A stretch of 64,000 bases of DNA from Chengkuizengella marina (GTDB lineage Bacteria; Bacillota; Bacilli; Paenibacillales; KCTC-33759), in the NCBI RefSeq assembly GCF_009910845.1, contig NZ_SIJB01000030.1, positions 1 to 64,000 of the forward strand. The letters are read 5' to 3'. This document shows positions 51,840-60,820 of the stretch, piece by piece. The notes beneath the pieces were generated by a model. The model had not been told where the DNA came from. It searched no databases and saw only the letters and a program-made list of their open reading frames with translations. The position numbers were made by a program, and so were the translations under genes. Position 1 is the stretch's first letter. Each line of letters opens with the position of its first letter.

Positions 51840-51980
51840 AAGGAGATAGATGACTAAGAAAACTTAATCCGGATGAAATTAAACAAAAGTTATGCTGGCC
51901 TACCGAAATTATTTTTCTACAACCTTGATCCAATTTCAGATATGGATAAAACTTTATATTTGTTGGAAAGGAACTTTACT
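51840..51980 (+). pseudogene. N-terminal gene stub before thpR
   Basis: AAAAGGAGATAG precedes an ATG that opens MTKKT and stops; one base shift gives RKLNPDEIKQKLCWPTEIIF and a stop. A frameshifted, truncated gene start. The ribosome site is intact, but the product is lost. Confidence 0.4.
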
Positions 51981-52541
51981 ATGAAAGAAAACTTACCTCA
52001 TTATTTTTTTGCCATACCATTACCCCAGGAAATCAAATCATTATTATATGTTTTTACGACTTCGTTAAAAAAAGGAAAGATGGAATTTAAGCAGTGGGTT
52101 TTACAAGAGGACTATCATATTACTCTCTGTTTTTTAGGGTCTTCAAGTGAGCAGCAACTAGAAAGCTTGGTTTCTCACATTCAGCAAATAACAAGTAACT
52201 ATGCTCCTTTTTCTCTACAATTATTTGATATTCATACGTTTGGACTTACAGACGCGCCCCGTGTTCTTTGGGCAAATGTACTAACTGGAGAAGAACTATT
52301 TGTTTTGCAAGAAAAAGTGAAGGAAGCATGCAAAACAGTAGGTTTCCGTCTTGATGAGCGTCCTTACACACCACATATTACATTAGCAAAAAGATGGACA
52401 GGTGATGCCCTATTTCAAATAAATCAAATGCCGTCTTTAAATACAATGGATTGGATTTGTAATAAAATCATGCTTTATCAAGTTGCCCCTCGACGTATAC
52501 CAAGATATATTCCCGTTTATGAATTTCCACTTGATTCATAG
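51981..52541 (+). CDS. thpR: RNA 2',3'-cyclic phosphodiesterase (LigT-like)
   Basis: 186 residues from ATG 51981; AAAGGAAC lies 7 bases upstream, and the frame extension back to 51873 reads through debris. The two catalytic H-x-T/S motifs are YHITLCFLG (about 44) and YTPHITLAKRW (about 130), and RVLWANV supports the fold. These enzymes open 2',3'-cyclic phosphates on RNA ends and belong to the 2H phosphoesterases. Confidence 0.92.
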   Translation: MKENLPHYFFAIPLPQEIKSLLYVFTTSLKKGKMEFKQWVLQEDYHITLCFLGSSSEQQLESLVSHIQQITSNYAPFSLQLFDIHTFGLTDAPRVLWANVLTGEELFVLQEKVKEACKTVGFRLDERPYTPHITLAKRWTGDALFQINQMPSLNTMDWICNKIMLYQVAPRRIPRYIPVYEFPLDS

Positions 52542-52899
52542 TCAGCTCTATTTGTAATGACAATATGTTTGACAAAGAACTAAAAATTTGTGAAACCTAA
52601 GTTATAGATGATCTTCGATTGGATAACTCCATGGTTTTCCGCAGCAAAAATTGAATATAGAGGTTACCGTTTTTCATGAAATAGATTTAAATGAAGGAAA
52701 TACCATATGATTATTTTAATTGAAGATGTTTATACAAAATTATTAAATATAAAAAGTGGGTGAAGGGGAATTTATTAAACAACATATACTATTTTCGCTC
52801 TTTTGCAAGACCATACAAAAAATAGGTGTTCATTTTTCGTGTCCTCTATTTCAGTTAATCTTTTATAATTTTAATACATATAAGGAAAGGAGACATATA
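52542..52899. other. Gene-free stretch
   Basis: Short coding-like text on the + strand (LNIEVTVFHEIDLNEGNTI, about 52650-52710) is the only recognisable relic. The frame open from 52756 lacks a ribosome site until ATG 52900. Confidence 0.35.
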
Positions 52900-53727
52900 A
52901 TGAAGACTTGTGAAAAAGTAAAGCTATTTAGAGAATTACATCGAAAAGATAAACCAATGGTGTTATTAAATATTTGGAGTGTGGAGAGTGCAAAGGCTTT
53001 AACTAGCACCAATATCAAATTAGTTCCAACTGGAAGTTATGCAATGGCTGATAATTATGGGTATGAAGATGGAGAAAACATGCCATTCGAAGAAATAGTT
53101 ACTTATATTAGTCAATTGCAACCGTATGAAAATTTTATTACTGTTGATATAGAGTCTGGCTACGCAACTAATTTAAGTGAATTAGAAAAAAACATAATAA
53201 CACTAACTGAAAATGGTGTTGTTGGAATAAATATAGAGGATAAAGTAAAGGGAACATCTTCTTTATTTAATATCAATGAACAATGTCAAAGGATATCCTT
53301 TATTCGTAAAGTCTGTGAGAAAATAGGTAGCGATATTTTCATAAATGTAAGAACAGATACTTATTTTATGGGAGATATTCTGAGCAATAATCTAAGTGAT
53401 GAATGTCTACATCAAACATTAACTAGAATGAAAGCTTATGGAGAAGCTGGAGCTGATGGAGTTTTTGTACCAGGATTAACCAACAAAGAACATATTCAAA
53501 GCATCACAAATAGCTCTATAGTGCCAATAAATTTAATGTTGGATATAAAAAAAGATAATATGGTGGATTACTTAAATTTAGGTGTTGCTAGGATTAGTTT
53601 TGGACCATCTCTTTATTTTTCATATAATGAAAGTGCTGATAAAGATCTTGATAAGTTTTATAAAAATATTTTAAATAAATTAAACAGTTATCATGAAAAT
53701 AATCAAATAGAACTTTTAATGACCTAA
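52900..53727 (+). CDS. Isocitrate lyase / PEP mutase-superfamily enzyme
   Basis: 275 residues from ATG 52900 (AAGGAAAGGAGA upstream). TIM-barrel pattern: MVLLNIWSVESAKAL, the metal-ligand strand FITVDIESGYATN, GVVGINIEDK with a conserved E-D pair, INVRTDTYF, and GADGVFVPGL. This is the order of the PEP mutase/isocitrate lyase group that makes or breaks C-C or C-P bonds next to a carboxylate. The KKCGH loop of isocitrate lyase is absent. Exact substrate unknown. The Ada gene follows after 15 bases, so they share an operon. Confidence 0.85.
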   Translation: MKTCEKVKLFRELHRKDKPMVLLNIWSVESAKALTSTNIKLVPTGSYAMADNYGYEDGENMPFEEIVTYISQLQPYENFITVDIESGYATNLSELEKNIITLTENGVVGINIEDKVKGTSSLFNINEQCQRISFIRKVCEKIGSDIFINVRTDTYFMGDILSNNLSDECLHQTLTRMKAYGEAGADGVFVPGLTNKEHIQSITNSSIVPINLMLDIKKDNMVDYLNLGVARISFGPSLYFSYNESADKDLDKFYKNILNKLNSYHENNQIELLMT

Positions 53728-53742
53728 AATGAGGGATTTCAA

Positions 53743-54795
53743 ATGATTAATGATGAATCTTTAAAAGAACAATATTACAAAGCACTGTTAGAAAGAAATT
53801 CTAAATATGATGGTATTTTCTTTGCAGGAATAACGACAACTGGAGTATTTTGTCATGCGACTTGTCCAGCAAGAAAACCTAAATATGAAAATTGTAATTT
53901 TTATGAAACTGCTGAGGAAGCACTTTTGTCGGGGTTTCGTCCTTGTAAAAGATGTTGTCCAATGTCCTATCCTAAAGAAATATCTCCACTAGTACATCAA
54001 ATGATACATCTTGTTGAAGAGCATCCAGAAAAAAGATGGAAAGATGCTGATTTCTCAGAGCTAGGATTTCATGCAGCTACTGCTAGAAGACAATTTAAAA
54101 AAATCTATGGAATGACATTTGTACAATATGCAAGGGCTAGAAAAATGGGAATTGCTTTGAAATCCATAAGAACAGGTGAGAAAATAATCAATGCTCAAAT
54201 AGATGTAGGGTATGACTCGTCTAGTGGATTCCGTGATGCATTTTCTAATATCATGGGTAAAGCACCAGTTAATTCTCAAAAAGTAATAATTCTTTATGCA
54301 AGCTGGATAGACACTAAATTAGGACCGATGGTAAGTATAGTAGATGAAGAATTTTTATATTTACTTGAATTTGTCGATCGTAGAGGGTTAGAAAGAGAAG
54401 TTGAACAGATGCGTAATAAGTTAAACGCTTCAATCATTCCAGGGGAAACTAAAATATCAAAACAAATTGAAAATGAATTAAAAAATTATTTTAATAACAA
54501 ACTAAAGAAATTTGAAACGCCTATTATATTTTTTGGTTCTGATTTTCAAAAATCTGTATGGAACGAACTGTTAAAAATTGAAATAGGAAAAACTACTTCT
54601 TATAAGGAATTAGCTACTTTATTAAATAATCCAAAATCTGTCCGAGCAGTTGGTAATGCAAATGGGGCAAATCAATTATCGATTATAGTACCGTGTCATA
54701 GAGTCATACAATCTGACGGAAAATTAGGTGGATATGGTGGAGGACTAGAAAGAAAAAAATGGTTACTTCATCACGAAAAAAATTATAAAAAATAA
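53743..54795 (+). CDS. ada: Bifunctional Ada: DNA methyltransferase and transcriptional activator
   Basis: 350 residues. N-terminal Ada zinc domain with four cysteines at 37, 41, 68 and 71 or 72 (FCHATCPARKP; RPCKRCC), the site that accepts methyl from phosphotriesters. Residues about 88-175 are an AraC-type helix-turn-helix, and the C-terminal MGMT domain has the active site IIVPCHRV plus YKELATLLNNPKSVRAVGNA for DNA binding. It repairs O6-methylguanine and, once methylated, activates transcription. All three parts are intact. GAGGGATTTCAA precedes the ATG. Paired with the PEP-mutase-like gene. Confidence 0.95.
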   Translation: MINDESLKEQYYKALLERNSKYDGIFFAGITTTGVFCHATCPARKPKYENCNFYETAEEALLSGFRPCKRCCPMSYPKEISPLVHQMIHLVEEHPEKRWKDADFSELGFHAATARRQFKKIYGMTFVQYARARKMGIALKSIRTGEKIINAQIDVGYDSSSGFRDAFSNIMGKAPVNSQKVIILYASWIDTKLGPMVSIVDEEFLYLLEFVDRRGLEREVEQMRNKLNASIIPGETKISKQIENELKNYFNNKLKKFETPIIFFGSDFQKSVWNELLKIEIGKTTSYKELATLLNNPKSVRAVGNANGANQLSIIVPCHRVIQSDGKLGGYGGGLERKKWLLHHEKNYKK

Positions 54796-54811
54796 TTTTA
54801 GATAGAAATAG

Positions 54812-54885
54812 TTATTCCACGATCTGGCGCATTTCTCTAAGAGAAGCGTCTTTTTTATGACTAAGGTAAGGGACAGATAGTGGAT
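54812..54885 (+). repeat. Nested-palindrome repeat
   Basis: TTCCACGATCTGGCGCATTTC/GAGAAGCGTC ... AAGGGACAGATAGTGGATGAAG; both arms of the outer stem have changed together (CCACGATCT ... AGATAGTGGA). Confidence 0.75.
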
Positions 54886-55056
54886 GAAGTTATTTTGAAA
54901 CTATACATAAACCGATACTTAATTTTAGAATTATGAGAGAATGCTATTTATTAAGGGTTGAGAAAAGGTTTCTTTATATTTATGAATTAGAGATGATAGA
55001 TAAGGTGTCCCTTTTTTTGTGTTAACTAAATCAAGAAGTATGTAGAGGGTGAAATA

Positions 55057-55662
55057 ATGTTAATTAAATGGATTGTGTGTGATGTACCTAAACATAAAAA
55101 AATAGACTTTTCTAACGCTCAAGAGAAATGGAACTCACTGGTGAATATAGACGGGTTTTTAGGTCAAATTGGTGGCTGGAACTTAAATAAAACTTCAAAA
55201 GCAGGGATTATCTCTTTATGGAGGGATCAATTATCTTATCATAAATTCATGGATCAAGAGCATGATAAGATTTTAAAAGAAGGAAAACAAAAAGATACCT
55301 ATGAACATATTTCAGTAGAGATATTCAATAAGAAATTTAATATTAATAAATTCCAAGTCACACCGTTTTTAAAAGAAGTTAAAATTCTTTGGGTTGTAGA
55401 TTGTGTAGTTAAAGAGGATAAACAAGAGTACTTTGAAAATTTGCAAAAAAATATATGGAACGAACAAATGTCTAAAAATCAGGATATGCTAGCAGGTGTT
55501 TTTTGCAAAAATGACCAAAATAAATACTTAGTAGTTTCATTATGGGGGAGTAAAGATGCACATCAACTGGATGTTGAACCTATTTTGTCTAAATTAACAG
55601 ATGACGTAATTAAAATTCATGGAACAGTATTAATTTTAGATGAGAATTGGAGTGTCGTTTAA
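55057..55662 (+). CDS. DUF4937 (YdbC-like) protein
   Basis: 201 residues. N-terminal MLIKWIVCDVPKHKKIDFS and FLGQIGGWNL are the DUF4937 signature; the domain repeats loosely in the second half (ILWVVDCVVKEDKQEYFENL; LAGVFCKNDQNKYLVVSLWG), giving a two-domain ferredoxin-like (Dabb-type) fold. Function unknown. AGAGGGTGA precedes the ATG. Confidence 0.82.
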   Translation: MLIKWIVCDVPKHKKIDFSNAQEKWNSLVNIDGFLGQIGGWNLNKTSKAGIISLWRDQLSYHKFMDQEHDKILKEGKQKDTYEHISVEIFNKKFNINKFQVTPFLKEVKILWVVDCVVKEDKQEYFENLQKNIWNEQMSKNQDMLAGVFCKNDQNKYLVVSLWGSKDAHQLDVEPILSKLTDDVIKIHGTVLILDENWSVV

Positions 55663-55693
55663 ACTTTATTTTTAAAAAGAAAGATGGATTAAT

Positions 55694-55724
55694 ACTCATG
55701 AATTAGAAAGTGAATTATGAGTTC
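55694..55724 (+). terminator. Terminator, repeated element
   Basis: ACTCATGAATT/AATTATGAGT, nearly identical to the terminator at 4447-4481 including loop and flank. Follows the DUF4937 gene. Confidence 0.75.
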
Positions 55725-55751
55725 TTTGAGATTTTTTGAAAGATCATAAGT

Positions 55752-55795
55752 TATTCAGGAATTGGGCGCCTCTTTCTAATAAGGCGCTTTTACCA
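55752..55795 (+). repeat. Degenerate nested-palindrome repeat
   Basis: TTATTCAGGAATTGGGCGCCTCTTTCTAATAAGGCGC keeps the inner hairpin; 3' outer arm absent. Confidence 0.55.
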
Positions 55796-55897
55796 GTGCA
55801 ATATAATTGTACAAGTTTATTGAATATTGATATGAGGACATAATAATTAATATATTAAAGCTTTTTGTGTTGTTATTTTAAGCTAGGAGTTGGTAAT

Positions 55898-56614
55898 TTG
55901 AAAAAATTAAAAACAATGTTTCTTTCTATCTTTTCACTAGTTGCCATAGTTATATTAACATTAGGGATTTTTATATTGATTGAAAGGATTCAAGATAAAT
56001 TATTTGTACCTCAGGAGTATTTAATGTGGATTTTTAAATACCCAACTTCAAGGTTAGTGTTTATGTATTTGTTATATGTATTTGCTGTATTCTATTATAT
56101 TTTTCAAAAGAAATTTAAGAGAATATTACCTACGGAAGCTTATAGTTCAAAAGATAGTTTTCTTAAAAAACATAGAAAATTAATTTTTTCTATATTTATA
56201 GTGCTCAATATACCTCTGTTTTACATCATTGTTACAGCTGTTACTGTTATAACTAATAATAAAATCATTGATTATTCTTTCCTTTCACCTAAGGGTAGAG
56301 AATATAACTACAACGATATTGTCATGATTAAGACGGGAGTGTATGGGGAGAGATTATATTTACCGTTGACTCATTCAAAGGGTGACTTTTTTTACATTAT
56401 AGAATTAAAAGACGGTTTAAAAATTGATTTATCTGAAGTTGGCGGAGTAAAAAGTGAAGAACATGAGTATTTTATTATTGAAGATCTTGACAGACAATTT
56501 GTTAATATGAATATTCCCAAAGTATCTAGTATGGAAAATTTTGATTACAGTACCGAACATTTAGCTGAAATTTATACGGATAAAATAAGAAATATATTAG
56601 AAAACAACAATTAA
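55898..56614 (+). CDS. Membrane protein with C-terminal soluble domain
   Basis: 238 residues from TTG 55898 (AGCTAGGAG upstream). Three membrane helices (about 7-28, 49-67 and 90-116) and a beta-rich soluble C-terminus (about 120-238) starting IDYSFLSPKGREYNYNDIVM, with a PH-like look. No family recognised; the layout resembles the STM3941-like protein at 49026. Confidence 0.65.
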   Translation: MKKLKTMFLSIFSLVAIVILTLGIFILIERIQDKLFVPQEYLMWIFKYPTSRLVFMYLLYVFAVFYYIFQKKFKRILPTEAYSSKDSFLKKHRKLIFSIFIVLNIPLFYIIVTAVTVITNNKIIDYSFLSPKGREYNYNDIVMIKTGVYGERLYLPLTHSKGDFFYIIELKDGLKIDLSEVGGVKSEEHEYFIIEDLDRQFVNMNIPKVSSMENFDYSTEHLAEIYTDKIRNILENNN

Positions 56615-56678
56615 AAGTAATGGGCTTATTTTAAGGGGTAATAGTTGAAAATTCTACATTTAACAAACATATAATGTT

Positions 56679-56805
56679 CTTCTGCAATCTAGCGCTGTTT
56701 TCAAAGAGTGCCTATCTTTATGATTTGTGTCATATTGTTGAGTTACGAAGATAAGGATATATGCTAAAATTAGGAAGAGATTGTGAAGGAATGTACTAAG
56801 CTTGT
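56679..56805 (+). repeat. Nested-palindrome repeat with 3' tail
   Basis: TTCTGCAATCTAGCGCTGTTTTC ... GTGTCATATTGTTGAGTTACGAAG and tail ATATGCTAAAATTAGGAAGA, TTGTGAAGGAATGTACTAAG, matching the tails at 9680 and 13560. Confidence 0.75.
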
Positions 56806-56863
56806 CTTCTTAATAGAAAACTAAAATTAAATAAAACAAGTGTAATAAGAAGGGAGATAGTGG

Positions 56864-59515
56864 ATGAATAACACCATCTTATCTACTAAACTTAGTATCC
56901 CAAAAGCTAGGCGAGAGTTAGTTATCCGCAACCGTTTAATACAGCATTTAAACGATGGGATGCATCGACATTTGACGCTCATATCTGCTCATGCAGGTTT
57001 TGGGAAAACGACGTTAGTGAGGGAATGGCTTGCAAGCTGTAATTATGCTGTAGCATGGCTGTCGTTAGAAGAGGGGGATAATAATCCAAATTCTTTTCTC
57101 ACTTATATCATTGCGGCATTACAGACGTTAGAGAAAGATTTAGGTAAGGAGCTCTTGAGTTTACTCCGATCTCCCCAGCCACCCAAAATGGAAGTTATTT
57201 TGACTTCTCTTCTCAATGAAATCACTTCAATTCCATACAATTTTATTCTTGTACTTGACGACTATCATACGATTCATACTCAACCTATAAACTATGCTAT
57301 GACATTCCTGTTAGAAAACATGCCCTCACAGATGCATTTGGTCATAACTACTCGAGAGGACCCTAAGTTTCCTTTGGCGCGTTTACGTGCGAGGGATCAG
57401 TTGACAGAGGTACGGGACTCAGACTTACGTTTTACCAGTTCTGAAGCTGCTAGTTTCCTTAATCAAGTAATGAATTTGAGGCTATCAAATAAAGATATCG
57501 TTGACTTGGTAACTAAAACTGAGGGATGGATTTCCGGTCTTCAATTAGCTGGGATTTCAATGAGCGGACATGATGATCCCTCAAGCTTTATAAAGACTTT
57601 TACAGGTACTCACACTTTCATTATGGACTACTTAGTTGAAGAAGTTCTTAAGCAACAGTCAGTATATATCCAGAATTTTTTATTACGAACATCTATTTTA
57701 GATCGTTTATGTGGCCCCTTGTGTGATGCTGTGATGCAAGATACACCTCTTATAGGGCAGCAAAACCTTGAGTTTCTAGAAAAATCAAATCTGTTTATTA
57801 TTCCTTTGGATAATGAGCGTCGCTGGTATCGGTATCACCATCTTTTTGCAGAATTGTTAAAACAAAGATTGTTGCAAGATCTGGATCATTCCTCAGAGAA
57901 CAAAAAAATAGATATTGCACAATTACATATTCGCGCAAGTATATGGCATGAAAAAAACAACTATGAGATTGAAGCATTTCAACATGCTGCAGCTGCTGGT
58001 GATGTAGAACGAGCTGAGCGTTTGTTATTGGGAAATGGGACTCCTCTTCATTTTCGTGGAGCAATAGTCCCTGTAATCAAATGGCTTGAAACATTATCAA
58101 CAGAGATATTGAATGCTAATCCTACATTATGGGTTCTATATGCTTCAGTACTCTCGATGTCTAATCATTATAATGAGGTTGAACCTAAATTGCTCGCTGC
58201 TGAAGGGGCCTTGCAAGGACTTGAGATAAATAGGAAGACTCGGAATCTTGTTGGGCATATTGCAGCCATACGAGCATTTCTTGCGACGGTGCAAAATAAA
58301 GTAGATGTGATTGTTTCCGAGTCTCTTATTGCACTAGAAAATTTAAGTCCAGACAACTTGGCGGTCAGAACGGCTACTACCTGGAAGCTAGGTATAGCCT
58401 ATGAACGAAAGGGAGACAACACAAAAGCGAAACAAGCTTATACAGAAGTTGTTTCTATATGTAATGCGTCTGGGAATAAAATCATTGGGATATTAGCTGC
58501 AACAGGGCTAGGGAACATACAAGTAAAAGAAAATTTTCTGGAGCAAGCTTTCAAAACATACCAGCAAGCTCTCAAAATGAAAGATGATACGCCATCATCA
58601 TATTCGTATAGAGCATACATAGGCTTAGCTCGTATTTATTACGAATGGAACGATTTAGATGCTTCTATTGAACATATAGAGAAGAGTATACAACTAGCGA
58701 AGCTAATAGAAAATGTTGACCAAATCATTACGAGTAATCTTCTATACGTCAAAACATTGCTAGCGAAAGGAGATAAGGACAGTGCATCAAATATTTTAAA
58801 TGAAATAAAAGAGAATGTTATTCAGTATAACTTAGAAGATCGAATTTCAGAAGTCAGCGAGACAGAGGTGATCTTGTTATTAAATCAAGGGAAACTTCTT
58901 TCTGCACAAAAATTAGCTGAAACCTACAAGACCCCGCTTAGTCAGGCAAGAGTTTATCTTTCTCAAGGAGACATAACTAAAGCTCTGAATGAGTTAAACA
59001 CTTTTTATCAAGAGGTAAAGCAAAATGGAATAAGAGAGAAAGTGTTAAAGGCTATGATTTTAAAGGCAGTTATATTTTATACAGATGGTGAAACAGAGAA
59101 ATCGTTGGAATTAATAACAGATTGTCTATTAGAGGCAAAGTCTGGTCGCTTTGTTCGTGTTTTCCTTGATGAAGGGAAACATATGGAGAGGTTATTGCTC
59201 AAAGCATATGCTAATAGGGTTATGCCAGAATATATAGAGTTCTTGCTAAAAGCGTTTAAGCTTGAGAAGCAGAAGTTTAATTGTGAAGAACAAACAAATA
59301 TGATTCATTCTCAACTTCTATTTGAAACTTTGAGCCAACGTGAGCTGGAGGTTTTAAAGCTGATAGGACAGGGGTTCTCAAATAAAGATATTAGTAAAAG
59401 ACTTTTTATTGCCTTAGACACTGTTAAAGGACATAACCGAAGAATATTTGATAAACTCCAGGTTGGAAGGCGTACTGAGGCTGTAGCCAAAGCTCGTGAG
59501 ATAGGCTTGCTGTAA
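56864..59515 (+). CDS. LuxR-family ATP-dependent regulator (MalT/LAL type)
   Basis: 883 residues. N-terminal STAND NTPase with Walker A AHAGFGKTTLV (loop at 45-50), Walker B LVLDDYHTI (about 131), and winged-helix/arm region FHLLFAELLKQRL-like YHHLFAELLKQRL. TPR-type helical repeats fill about 350-780 (ATGLGNIQVKENFLEQAFKT; AYIGLARIYYEWNDLDASIE). C-terminal LuxR HTH at 818-883 (LSQRELEVLKLIGQGFSNKD). Such proteins bind ATP and an inducer and activate nearby operons, here most likely the two reductase genes that follow on the same strand. AAGGGAGATAGTGG precedes the ATG. Confidence 0.95.
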   Translation: MNNTILSTKLSIPKARRELVIRNRLIQHLNDGMHRHLTLISAHAGFGKTTLVREWLASCNYAVAWLSLEEGDNNPNSFLTYIIAALQTLEKDLGKELLSLLRSPQPPKMEVILTSLLNEITSIPYNFILVLDDYHTIHTQPINYAMTFLLENMPSQMHLVITTREDPKFPLARLRARDQLTEVRDSDLRFTSSEAASFLNQVMNLRLSNKDIVDLVTKTEGWISGLQLAGISMSGHDDPSSFIKTFTGTHTFIMDYLVEEVLKQQSVYIQNFLLRTSILDRLCGPLCDAVMQDTPLIGQQNLEFLEKSNLFIIPLDNERRWYRYHHLFAELLKQRLLQDLDHSSENKKIDIAQLHIRASIWHEKNNYEIEAFQHAAAAGDVERAERLLLGNGTPLHFRGAIVPVIKWLETLSTEILNANPTLWVLYASVLSMSNHYNEVEPKLLAAEGALQGLEINRKTRNLVGHIAAIRAFLATVQNKVDVIVSESLIALENLSPDNLAVRTATTWKLGIAYERKGDNTKAKQAYTEVVSICNASGNKIIGILAATGLGNIQVKENFLEQAFKTYQQALKMKDDTPSSYSYRAYIGLARIYYEWNDLDASIEHIEKSIQLAKLIENVDQIITSNLLYVKTLLAKGDKDSASNILNEIKENVIQYNLEDRISEVSETEVILLLNQGKLLSAQKLAETYKTPLSQARVYLSQGDITKALNELNTFYQEVKQNGIREKVLKAMILKAVIFYTDGETEKSLELITDCLLEAKSGRFVRVFLDEGKHMERLLLKAYANRVMPEYIEFLLKAFKLEKQKFNCEEQTNMIHSQLLFETLSQRELEVLKLIGQGFSNKDISKRLFIALDTVKGHNRRIFDKLQVGRRTEAVAKAREIGLL

Positions 59516-59571
59516 GGGTTCGTATATCGCTAAGTGAGCAAGTACACTTCGTATTGACAAAAACAACACTA

Positions 59572-59622
59572 AAAACAACACTAAAGTGTCTATGGGTTGA
59601 TAAAAAATAGAAGTAAAATAGT
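59572..59622 (+). repeat. Copy of the 37.9-kb repeat
   Basis: AACAACACTAAAGTGTCTAT, GGGTTGATAAAAAATAGAAG, then TAAAATAG: same order as 37877-37925 (opposite strand). AACACTAAA is additionally duplicated just upstream at 59564-59572. A possible end of a lost insertion sequence. Confidence 0.5.
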
Positions 59623-59731
59623 TACAGTCTAAAACAAATCTAAATGATTAAAGCACTTCCATTCAAGTCATACGACTTTAAAAATATGCTCTTGAAAGAA
59701 TATTAAAACAGAGATACGAGGAGGAGAGGTA

Positions 59732-60700
59732 GTGAAAGCCATTGTATACACTGAGTATGGTTCACCCGATGTTCTTCATATGGAAGAATTAGATAAACCT
59801 ACTCTGGGAGATAATGAAGTACTTATAAAAGTACATGCAAGAACAGTATCTTCAGGAGATGCGAGAATGCGTAATGGTAGCAGAAAGGCATTACCTCTTT
59901 GGCCCATCTCAAAAATAGCGATAGGTTTAATAAAACCAAAACGAACTATACTTGGCATGGATTTTTCTGGAGAAATTGAATCAGTAGGAAAAGATGTAAA
60001 ACAATTTAAGAAAGGCGATCAAGTTTTTGGATTTTGTGGAAAAGGTACTTATGCTGAATATATAAGTTTACGTGAAAACGGACCAATAGCAATAAAACCG
60101 AACAATATCAGCCATGAGGAAGCAGCCGCTATTCCTTTTGGGGCAGCTTCCTCATTATTTTTCCTTAGAAAAGGAAAAATTCAAAGCGGATACAAAGTGC
60201 TTATATATGGAGCTTCCGGAAGTTTAGGTACTTTTGCAATTCAGCTTGCCAAATACTTTGGGGCAGAAGTAACCGCGGTATGCAGTACTTCGAATTTAGA
60301 ATTGGTAAGATCTCTAGGAGCTGATAAGGTCATTGATTATACAAAAGAGGACTTCACTAAAAACGGTGAAACCTATGACATTATATATGATACAGTGGAT
60401 AAAACTTCATTTTCACGATGTAAAGGTTCACTAAAACAAACAGGATTTTATGTTATAGCTGTCATCCATTTCCCTCAGGTTGTTCAAATCCTATGGACTT
60501 CGAAAATAGGCAGCAAAAAAGTAGTAAGTGGGATAACACCAGACAGCGCTGAAGATTTAAATTTCTTAGGAGAACTTGCAGAAACGGGTAAAATAAAGTC
60601 AGTCATAGATAGAAGTTATCCATTAGAACAAATTGCCGCGGCTCACAAATATGTTGATAAAGGACACAAAAAAGGAAACGTAGTCATAACAACATCTTGA
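59732..60700 (+). CDS. Quinone oxidoreductase-like medium-chain reductase
   Basis: 322 residues from GTG with GAGGAGGAGAGG upstream. MDR superfamily without the catalytic zinc set: N-terminal GroES-like domain (EYGSPDVLHMEELDKPTLGD, GMDFSGEIESVGKDVKQFKK) and Rossmann domain with YGASGSLGTFAIQLAKYFGA (about 163-182), SLGADKVIDYTKEDF and C-terminal KGNVVITT. NADPH-dependent reduction of an enone or quinone is likely. Close paralogue of the next gene; probably controlled by the upstream LuxR-type regulator. Confidence 0.9.
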   Translation: MKAIVYTEYGSPDVLHMEELDKPTLGDNEVLIKVHARTVSSGDARMRNGSRKALPLWPISKIAIGLIKPKRTILGMDFSGEIESVGKDVKQFKKGDQVFGFCGKGTYAEYISLRENGPIAIKPNNISHEEAAAIPFGAASSLFFLRKGKIQSGYKVLIYGASGSLGTFAIQLAKYFGAEVTAVCSTSNLELVRSLGADKVIDYTKEDFTKNGETYDIIYDTVDKTSFSRCKGSLKQTGFYVIAVIHFPQVVQILWTSKIGSKKVVSGITPDSAEDLNFLGELAETGKIKSVIDRSYPLEQIAAAHKYVDKGHKKGNVVITTS

Positions 60701-60820
60701 TATGAATACTCGCTTTAAAAGAAATGGGGATTAACTAACCTGAATTGAAAGCAGCCTTAGACCTATCTTCTAGCTTAAAGGAGCAGGATGCTCCGCTAAA
60801 AAAATGAGGAGGAAAATAAT

